A stretch of DNA of 12,084 nt from Bacteroidales bacterium UBA1077 (lineage in GTDB: Bacteria > Bacteroidota > Bacteroidia > Bacteroidales > UBA932): contig DCCQ01000061.1 in assembly GCA_002314195.1 (NCBI GenBank), forward strand, positions 1 to 12,084, given 5' to 3'. Below are positions 7,386 to 12,084 of the stretch, one piece after another. The stretch's first letter is position 1; each line of letters begins with the position of its first letter. A program made the position numbers and the translations under genes. The notes beneath the pieces are model-generated. The model did not search any database and was not told the origin of the DNA. It worked only from the letters and a program-made list of their open reading frames with translations.

Positions 7386-8828
7386 ATGTTCGCAAAGGAG
7401 ATCTACATCGCAAGACGCAAGGCTCTGCTGGAGAAGATGTCGCAGACTGCTCCGCAGGGAAAGCGTGGAATAGCCCTGTTTGTGGGCAACGTCGAAGCCG
7501 CCGCACAGTACAAGGATAACGCTTATAAATTCCGCCAGGACTCTTCCTGGCTGTACTACTTCGGTCTCGATGAGCCACGCTGCGCCGCGATCCTGGATCT
7601 TGACAGCGGCGAGGAGACCATCTTCGCCGACGATGTGGAGATCGGCGACATCATCTGGATGGGACCTCAGCCTTCCGTGGCCTCCAAGGCCGCCGAGGTG
7701 GGCGTGAAGAATTCGGCGTCATACGGCTCTCTGAACATCGCCGTCACGAAGGCCCTCGCCACGGGCAGGAATATTCATTTCCTTCCTCCGAGCCGTTACT
7801 ACAACACGATGAAACTGGCCGCTCTTGTGGGAATATCCAATGAGGATGTGGCCCGTGTGGCTCCTATCGACGAGGACGGCGGCAAACACGCCTCCAAGGA
7901 ACTTGTGCAGGCTGTCATCTCGATGAGGCTCGTGAAGGAACAGTGCGAGATCGAGCAGATTGACGATGCCGGCGCTCTCGGACAGAGGATGCACACCGTG
8001 GCCCGTGAGAACGTGAAGGTCGGAATCATCGAGCAGGAGATTGTCGGCAAGATGGAAGGTGTTACCCTCAGCGAAGGGTGGGGAGTGTCGTTCCCGACCA
8101 TCCTTACCCAGCATGGCGAAACCCTGCACAACCATCTGCACGACAAGGTCATCGAGCCAGGCAAACTGATGGTGATCGACGCAGGAGCCGAGAACAATAT
8201 GCACTATGCCTCGGACTTCACCCGTACCCTGCCTACAAGCGGCAGATTCACCCAGAAGCAGAGAGACATCTATCAGATTGTCTGTGACTGCAACGAATTG
8301 GCTTTCAAACTGACGAGACCGGGAGTGGCCTACAGGGACGTTCATTTGGCTGTCGCCAAACTGATGCTTGAGGATCTTCGCTCGCTGGACATCGTGCGCG
8401 GCAATCTGGACAACATGCTGCACGAAGGTGTCGCCGGACTCTTCCAACCGCACGGGCTTGGCCACAACATGGGCCTTGACGTTCATGACATGGAAGACCT
8501 CGGAGAGGATCTTGTTGGCTACGATCCGGATCAGAAGCGCTCGAATCAGCTTGGACTTGGCAGCCTCAGAATGGCCCGCAAGCTTGTCCCGGGCAATGTC
8601 ATCACCGATGAGCCTGGAATATACTTCATCCCTGCCCTCATCGAGAAATGGAAGAGTGAGAAGCGCGACAAAGGTTTCGTGAACTACTACAAGCTGGAGC
8701 ACGACTACCTCGACTTCGGAGGAATCCGTCTGGAGGACGATGTGCTTGTGACCGAGGACGGCGCGCGTCGCACAGGACCGAACCGCCTTCCGATCCAGCC
8801 TGACGATGTCGAGGCCGCCATGGCTTAG
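7386..8828 (+). CDS. pepP: Xaa-Pro aminopeptidase (M24B, aminopeptidase P type)
   Basis: Removes the N-terminal residue from peptides with proline in second place; a two-metal cytoplasmic enzyme with no signal peptide. The 480 residues comprise an aminopeptidase P N-terminal domain (about 5-150, including FRQDSSWLYYFGLDEP) and the creatinase-type M24 catalytic domain (about 185-465). The expected metal ligands are all present: Asp265 (VIDAGAE), Asp277 (ASDFTRT), His360 (HGLGHNMGLDVHD), Glu409 (TDEPGIY) and Glu450 (GIRLEDD). His356 is the supporting active-site histidine. Length and motif order fit intact PepP-like enzymes of Bacteroidetes. It begins a tight run with DUF456 (23 bp gap) and rsmA, probably sharing a transcript. 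Confidence 0.95.
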   Translation: MFAKEIYIARRKALLEKMSQTAPQGKRGIALFVGNVEAAAQYKDNAYKFRQDSSWLYYFGLDEPRCAAILDLDSGEETIFADDVEIGDIIWMGPQPSVASKAAEVGVKNSASYGSLNIAVTKALATGRNIHFLPPSRYYNTMKLAALVGISNEDVARVAPIDEDGGKHASKELVQAVISMRLVKEQCEIEQIDDAGALGQRMHTVARENVKVGIIEQEIVGKMEGVTLSEGWGVSFPTILTQHGETLHNHLHDKVIEPGKLMVIDAGAENNMHYASDFTRTLPTSGRFTQKQRDIYQIVCDCNELAFKLTRPGVAYRDVHLAVAKLMLEDLRSLDIVRGNLDNMLHEGVAGLFQPHGLGHNMGLDVHDMEDLGEDLVGYDPDQKRSNQLGLGSLRMARKLVPGNVITDEPGIYFIPALIEKWKSEKRDKGFVNYYKLEHDYLDFGGIRLEDDVLVTEDGARRTGPNRLPIQPDDVEAAMA

Positions 8829-8851
8829 GAATATATACCCTTGAATATTCA

Positions 8852-9346
8852 ATGAGCGTTTTAGTCATCATCCTTGCCGTGCTGGCGGGAGTGATCGGCA
8901 TAGTCGGCAGCATTGTCCCGGCGTTGCCGGGTCCTCCTGTCAGTTGGGTCGGGTTGCTGATTCTTTATTTCTGGGGGAACGGTTCAAACGGAGCCGGTGA
9001 CCCAATGTCCCTGACATTCCTGTTTGTCTGGCTGGGGATCACAGTGGCGGTCACTGTCATCGACTACATCATTCCGTCTTGGTTCACCAAAGTCACAGGC
9101 GGCACAAAAGCCGCCGGCAGGGGAGCGATGGCCGGGATGTTGGTCGGGATGTTTGTTCCGCCTGTCGGAATTATTCTAGGTGCTCTTATCGGAGCGTTTC
9201 TTGCCGAATTGATTTTCGCTGACAAGAACGGATGGGATTCCGCCAAATCTGCCCTCGGGGCATTTATGGGATTCCTCTGCGGGACGGGCATCAAACTGAT
9301 CGCCAGCGGAATGATGATGTATAACATTATAGTGTATCTTACTTGA
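8852..9346 (+). CDS. DUF456 family inner-membrane protein
   Basis: A 164-residue, almost wholly hydrophobic protein of the DUF456 family; no function is established that I can name. It shows about four to five membrane segments: residues 3-20, 28-42, 52-72, 90-118 and 136-160. Family-typical features are the N-terminal GSIVPALPGPPVSWVGLL stretch, DYIIPSWFTKVTGGTKAAGRGAMAG in the middle, and a Gly-rich helix with PPVGIILGALIGAFLAEL. The start at 8852 follows the aminopeptidase stop by 23 bp and has no Shine-Dalgarno. A GAATATTC word lies 1 bp before the ATG. Its 3' end is 34 bp from rsmA. Confidence 0.88.
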   Translation: MSVLVIILAVLAGVIGIVGSIVPALPGPPVSWVGLLILYFWGNGSNGAGDPMSLTFLFVWLGITVAVTVIDYIIPSWFTKVTGGTKAAGRGAMAGMLVGMFVPPVGIILGALIGAFLAELIFADKNGWDSAKSALGAFMGFLCGTGIKLIASGMMMYNIIVYLT

Positions 9347-9375
9347 ACGAGGGAAAAGAATATTCCGTATCTTTG
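9342..9375 (+). promoter_or_regulatory. Possible internal promoter of rsmA, near-leaderless
   Basis: TATCTTTG (9368-9375) matches TAnnTTTG and ends only 5 nt before the rsmA ATG. CTTG (9342-9345), overlapping the end of the DUF456 gene, lies 22 bp upstream as a weak -33 element. If active, rsmA mRNA would begin at or within a few bases of its start codon. A GAATATTC copy (9358-9365) fills the spacer. Confidence 0.42.
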
Positions 9376-9380
9376 TCACT

Positions 9381-10136
9381 ATGGAAGTACGTGCGAAAAA
9401 GGCGCTTGGGCAGCATTTTTTGACTGACCAGAGCATTGCGAAGAACATTGTCGGGGTTCTAGAGGGTCATCAGGCGTTGGAGATCGGGCCTGGGATGGGG
9501 GTTCTGACCCAGTACCTGCTGCCTCGACCGGATCTGGCTTTGAAAGTCGTAGAAATAGATAATGAGTCTGTTATCTATCTGAAAAAACATTACCCTAAGT
9601 TGGGAGAGGATCTGATAGAGGGCGATTTTCTGAAAATGGATCTTGACGGCATATTCGACGGGGAATATTCAGTCATCGGAAACTTCCCTTATAATATTTC
9701 CTCGCAGATTTTCTTCAAGATTCTTGAGCATCGCGACCGTATCCCTGAGGTGGTCTGCATGATTCAGAAGGAGGTTGCGGAGCGCATCGCCGAGAAACCT
9801 GGCACCAAGACCTACGGCATCCTTTCCGTCTTCCTTCAAGCATGGTATGACATTGAATATCTGTTTACTGTGGGATCCGGAGCCTTTAATCCGCCACCGA
9901 AGGTCCAGTCGGCTGTGATCCGTCTGACACGCAATTCCCGCATGTCCCTCGGCTGTGATGAAAAGCTCTTCCGTACGGTTGTGAAGACTTCCTTCGGCCA
10001 GCGTCGGAAGACTCTCCGCAACTCCCTGAAGCCGTTGATTCCGCAGGAGTTGTTGTCCGATCCTGTCTTTGATCTCCGCCCTGAGCGTCTTGGAGTGGAT
10101 GATTTTGTGGCCTTGACCCTTAAGCTCCAACGTTAG
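9381..10136 (+). CDS. rsmA: 16S rRNA dimethyladenosine transferase RsmA (KsgA)
   Basis: Dimethylates the two adjacent adenines near the 3' end of 16S rRNA (A1518 and A1519 in E. coli numbering) using S-adenosylmethionine, late in 30S assembly. The 251 residues are slightly short for the family. Seen in order: KKALGQHFLTDQ (7-17), SAM motif I LEIGPGMG (33-40), VVEID (56-60) for the SAM ribose, and the catalytic motif IV NFPY (101-104, Phe replacing the more common Leu), followed by NISSQIFFKIL. GAFNPPPKVQSAVIRL (167-182) is typical of RsmA. The C-terminal helical domain includes SFGQRRKTLRNSL. Last gene of the plus-strand run; it converges with the chimeric plug gene. Confidence 0.97.
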   Translation: MEVRAKKALGQHFLTDQSIAKNIVGVLEGHQALEIGPGMGVLTQYLLPRPDLALKVVEIDNESVIYLKKHYPKLGEDLIEGDFLKMDLDGIFDGEYSVIGNFPYNISSQIFFKILEHRDRIPEVVCMIQKEVAERIAEKPGTKTYGILSVFLQAWYDIEYLFTVGSGAFNPPPKVQSAVIRLTRNSRMSLGCDEKLFRTVVKTSFGQRRKTLRNSLKPLIPQELLSDPVFDLRPERLGVDDFVALTLKLQR

Positions 10137-10143
10137 AAACTGC

Positions 10144-10159
10144 TTGGGCATTCGCCCAA
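10144..10159. other. Small perfect hairpin between converging genes
   Basis: TTGGGC (10144-10149) and GCCCAA (10154-10159) flank a 4 nt ATTC loop, 7 bp after the rsmA stop. On the plus strand it is followed by As, not Ts, so it is not a canonical intrinsic terminator for rsmA. It may serve as a 3' stabilising stem. Confidence 0.45.
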
Positions 10160-10201
10160 AAAAGCACCCCTCCTCCCGGTCCATGCCGGAAAGAGGGGCT
10201 T
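10158..10201 (-). terminator. Intrinsic terminator of the chimeric plug gene
   Basis: Read on the minus strand, AAGCCCCTC (10201-10193) pairs with GAGGGG (10172-10167) and, past a 2 nt bulge, CTT (10164-10162). An inner CCGG/CCGG stem lies at 10189-10186 and 10179-10176. A six-T tract follows at 10163-10158, where the stem's last T also lies. The structure starts 24 bp after the stop codon at 10226. It may also slow transcription coming from rsmA, though no T-run is present in that direction. Confidence 0.75.
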
Positions 10202-10225
10202 AAAAGTACTATCGCCTGTTCCTGA

Positions 10226-11089
10226 TTACTTGTTCTTGATGCAGCGGAGAGACTGGCCGCCAAGATAGCCAACGTAGCTGACAGTCGCCCTGCCTTCCAT
10301 ATACGTCGATGTGAATGTAGACATCATTCCAAAGAACTGAATATTACCGCTTGTCTTGTTTACAGCGAAACCTGTTGATCCGAGTAAGTATGACATTGCA
10401 GGCTTGCCGAGATATTTTTCAACTGAGCATTTGTCTGAAGATGTCTTCGTTGTAGTGTATTTACCGTCAGCGGCCGCAGAAGTTTTGCTGATGATTCCTG
10501 AAAATGCCCAGCCGAATCCGTCTGCATCCAGCGCTGTGATTCCTTCGCCATAGTAGGCCGCGTTGCCCGCCGTTGAGCCTCCGCTGCGGAGCGACAGCAC
10601 GTTGTTCGTGGTCAGATCCGGATTTATGGTCTTTCCTCCAGGAAGAAGGGCTGATATGTCGGCCATGTTGGACATCTGCAGGTGATCCAACGCGTTTCGT
10701 CCGATTTTCTGCGTGGTGTTGATGTTGTCTTTGGATTTTTCTGCGGTCACCACCACGCCTTCCAATGCCAATGAACTGATTGATAATCTTATGTCAAGAT
10801 CCTTGATGTCAGACTTTACGGAGAGTCTGCGGTTCTCGTCAACGTAGCCAAGACATGAGACATTCATGTCATATTCCCCTTGCTGCACCCCGTCAAGGGA
10901 AAATTTTCCGTTTATGTCGGAGACCGCCCACAGGTAGTTTCCGTCCAGCCTGACCACAGCTCCTGCCACAGCCTCTCCGCTTTTGGAATCCAGGACCTTT
11001 CCGCTAACCTTGAGTGGTCCTGCGGCCAGGGCTGAGACCGAAAACATCAGCAGTGTGGCCAGCGTGATTATGAGTTTTGACGCTTTCAT
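10226..11089 (-). CDS. Short chimeric protein: carboxypeptidase-regulatory-like domain, partial TonB plug, unrelated tail
   Basis: A 287-residue exported protein. Residues 1-22 are a signal peptide (MKASKLIITLATLLMFSVSALA). Residues about 27-105 are a carboxypeptidase-regulatory-like domain (VSGKVLDSKSGEAVAGAVV, SDINGKFSLDGVQQGEY, CLGY). Residues about 108-190 resemble the start of a TonB receptor plug (LEGVVVTAEKS, LSLRSGGSTAGNAAY). After about residue 190 the plug should continue and a barrel of 600 or more residues should follow. Instead there is a Ser/Thr-rich tail of about 97 residues ending YLGGQSLRCIKNK, loosely like the SVRC-type ends of FISUMP-like surface domains. The other minus-strand frames do not continue the plug, so a simple frameshift is not the cause. 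It has its own terminator. It may be a receptor remnant that captured a new end, or a periplasmic or surface protein of its own. Function unknown. Confidence 0.72.
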   Translation of the reverse strand: MKASKLIITLATLLMFSVSALAAGPLKVSGKVLDSKSGEAVAGAVVRLDGNYLWAVSDINGKFSLDGVQQGEYDMNVSCLGYVDENRRLSVKSDIKDLDIRLSISSLALEGVVVTAEKSKDNINTTQKIGRNALDHLQMSNMADISALLPGGKTINPDLTTNNVLSLRSGGSTAGNAAYYGEGITALDADGFGWAFSGIISKTSAAADGKYTTTKTSSDKCSVEKYLGKPAMSYLLGSTGFAVNKTSGNIQFFGMMSTFTSTYMEGRATVSYVGYLGGQSLRCIKNK

Positions 11090-11093
11090 TTAG

Positions 11094-11107
11094 GAATCAG
11101 TTGATTC
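11094..11107. promoter_or_regulatory. 14 bp palindrome at the start of the chimeric plug gene
   Basis: GAATCA (11094-11099), GT, TGATTC (11102-11107) form a perfect inverted repeat 4 bp upstream of the minus-strand ATG, where a ribosome would bind. A second overlapping inverted repeat, TTCAC (11105-11109) with GTGAA (11117-11121), lies next to it. These could be an operator or leader structure. No good -7 box was found for this gene. Confidence 0.35.
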
Positions 11108-11185
11108 ACAATGATAGTGAAATCTCTTGATAAATCAGTGTCAAGGTTTTTGCCGGAACTTTCATATTCCCAAAACAAAATAGAT

Positions 11186-11193
11186 TATATTTG
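11186..11193 (+). promoter_or_regulatory. -7 box of pnuC
   Basis: TATATTTG followed by CA matches the Bacteroidetes box exactly; no TTTG -33 element is at the right distance. The predicted start near 11199 gives a leader of about 50 nt. This leader holds a tiny stem, AGGC-TTT-GCCT (11209-11219), running into six Ts, too short to be a firm attenuator. No TPP or NAD-II riboswitch core is recognisable. Confidence 0.5.
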
Positions 11194-11251
11194 CATCCGG
11201 AATAAACGAGGCTTTGCCTTTTTTGTGCAAGGTCGCTTCTTTCAATAATTT

Positions 11252-12028
11252 ATGAATATGACCTCTTCGACAAAAGCGAACAGATTCAATCTGGCGTTCA
11301 ACATATTCCTTGTGGCAGGGATGGTGTTGGCGGTGACAGCCACAACCATATTCAAACTCGGGCAGCCGGAGGTGAAGTCATTCATGCTGCTTCTTGCCGC
11401 GTTCGGCTCCGTGATGGGCGTTGTGAACACGGTCATGTCCGCTAACGGGAACATTCTCACCTTTGTTTTCGGCTTCATTGACGTGCTCATCGGGACAATT
11501 GTCTATCTGGACAACGGCATCATGGGAAATTTCGCCCTCCACGCGTTCTACTTCCTTCCGATGCAGTTCATAGGATTCTGGCAATGGAGCAAGAGGGGTG
11601 CGAGGGTTCGTTCCGGAGAGGATGGCTCACGTCTGAAGGCACGGCGGCTGACAGGAAGGCAGTGGGTATGGCTGGCGTCGGGAATATTCATAGGCATCGT
11701 GGCTCTTTACCTTATTTTATTATATGTAGACGGAGCGAAACTTGCCGCCGGAAAACTGGATAGTGTCGACAAACCGAAGATTCTCCTCGACGCGGTGGTG
11801 ATGGTTCTGAATATCGCAGGTCAGGTGCTGATGAGCCTCGCGTTCATGGAGCAGTGGTACATCTGGATTCTTGTGAACATCTCCTCAATCTCCCTTTGGA
11901 CCGTGGCCGTGATGAGCGGCGTTGGCTCGGGCAATGCGGCAGTGATGCTCATAAAATACATTTTCTACCTGCTCAATTCTCTCAATGGCTTGAGAATATG
12001 GTTGAGTCTGAGCCGCGAAAGCGCTTGA
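11252..12028 (+). CDS. pnuC: PnuC-family vitamin precursor transporter
   Basis: An inner-membrane carrier of the PnuC family, which moves nicotinamide riboside (PnuC), thiamine (PnuT) or riboflavin (PnuX) by facilitated diffusion, with trapping by phosphorylation inside. The 258 residues hold about seven to eight hydrophobic segments. Family signatures are seen: FLPMQFIGFWQW (101-112), EQWYIWILVNISSISLW (200-216) and KYIFYLLNSLNGLRIW (235-250). A polar loop at 113-136 separates the halves. In Bacteroidetes many proteins named PnuC are thiamine carriers next to thiamine pyrophosphokinase and a TPP riboswitch; neither is visible here, so the substrate is open. It is divergent from the chimeric plug gene. 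The second Met (11258) is an alternative start. Confidence 0.9.
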   Translation: MNMTSSTKANRFNLAFNIFLVAGMVLAVTATTIFKLGQPEVKSFMLLLAAFGSVMGVVNTVMSANGNILTFVFGFIDVLIGTIVYLDNGIMGNFALHAFYFLPMQFIGFWQWSKRGARVRSGEDGSRLKARRLTGRQWVWLASGIFIGIVALYLILLYVDGAKLAAGKLDSVDKPKILLDAVVMVLNIAGQVLMSLAFMEQWYIWILVNISSISLWTVAVMSGVGSGNAAVMLIKYIFYLLNSLNGLRIWLSLSRESA

Positions 12029-12084
12029 CCCTCCCTGCCTGGCGATGGCTGGATGATTCCCTGTGAAGATTCAAGATAGAAGTG

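Larger units (their letters stand above)
592..11689. repeat. Dispersed palindromic word GAATATTC, nine copies
   Basis: Exact copies are at 592-599, 2666-2673, 2945-2952, 5383-5390, 7769-7776, 8843-8850, 9358-9365, 9663-9670 and 11682-11689. Independent base frequencies predict about 0.2 copies in a window this size. Six copies extend to GGAATATTCA on one strand (592, 2666, 7769, 9663 and 11682 on plus; 2945 on minus). Three lie in intergenic gaps before aspS, the DUF456 gene and rsmA. The coding copies fall in all three codon phases: GAA-TAT-TC in the lipoprotein, receptor and rsmA, G-AAT-ATT-C in the aminopeptidase, GA-ATA-TTC in pnuC. Function unknown. Confidence 0.8.

Noticed and set aside
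7719..8852. 377-codon open frame on the minus strand, antisense to the aminopeptidase gene
   Set aside because: The plus-strand gene has all five metal ligands. The antisense translation is low-complexity His/Leu/Val-rich sequence without family features.
11198..11251. Riboswitch (TPP or NAD-II) expected upstream of a pnuC-like gene
   Set aside because: The short leader lacks the CTGAGA and ACCTGA type TPP core elements and any clear NAD-II pseudoknot. Only a 4 bp stem with a T-run is visible.
12063..12084. Possible GTG start of a further gene at the right edge (VKIQDRS)
   Set aside because: Only seven codons are visible and there is no supporting signal; the nearby ATG frames stop at once.

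Overview
The window looks like chromosomal DNA of a Bacteroidetes bacterium, most likely order Bacteroidales. Four things point there: start-proximal boxes of the Bacteroidetes promoter type TAnnTTTG, weak or absent Shine-Dalgarno sequences, a TonB-dependent receptor with a carboxypeptidase-regulatory-like N-terminal domain, and a lipoprotein whose sequence after the lipobox cysteine (CQKDQD) resembles the surface-export signal of this phylum. The genus cannot be read from the sequence. Nine genes are supported; one is cut by the window edge.

Layout. On the minus strand, positions 3924 to 1 hold a two-gene uptake unit: a TonB-dependent outer-membrane receptor, then 37 bp later a predicted surface lipoprotein with a beta-helix-like repeat region (open at the window start). 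A 220 bp divergent spacer follows. It carries a textbook Bacteroidetes promoter overlapped by a 30 bp near-perfect dyad, driving an orphan archaeal-type P-loop ATPase with a C-terminal winged-helix-like region (4145-5278). Next come housekeeping genes on the plus strand: aspS (5405-7180), a REP-like palindrome and a strong intrinsic terminator, then a compact run of Xaa-Pro aminopeptidase (7386-8828), a DUF456 membrane protein (8852-9346) and rsmA (9381-10136). A minus-strand gene (10226-11089) converges on rsmA. It encodes a short chimeric protein: signal peptide, carboxypeptidase-regulatory-like domain and a partial TonB plug, ending in an unrelated tail instead of a beta-barrel. Divergent from it is pnuC (11252-12028), a membrane vitamin or nucleoside transporter. 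The last 56 bp hold nothing I can support.

The receptor and lipoprotein probably act together in uptake at the outer membrane. The ATPase stands alone and may regulate itself through the dyad. The aspS to rsmA block is translation and protein-turnover housekeeping. No tRNA, rRNA, CRISPR array, insertion sequence or phage gene was seen.

The most unexpected signal is not a gene. The palindromic octamer GAATATTC occurs nine times (about 0.2 expected by base composition), and six copies share the 10-mer GGAATATTCA. Copies lie in coding sequence in all three codon phases and in three separate intergenic gaps. Glu-Tyr is encoded GAA-TAT in 10 of 11 cases. This suggests a DNA-level word under selection, or an unusual codon-context bias.
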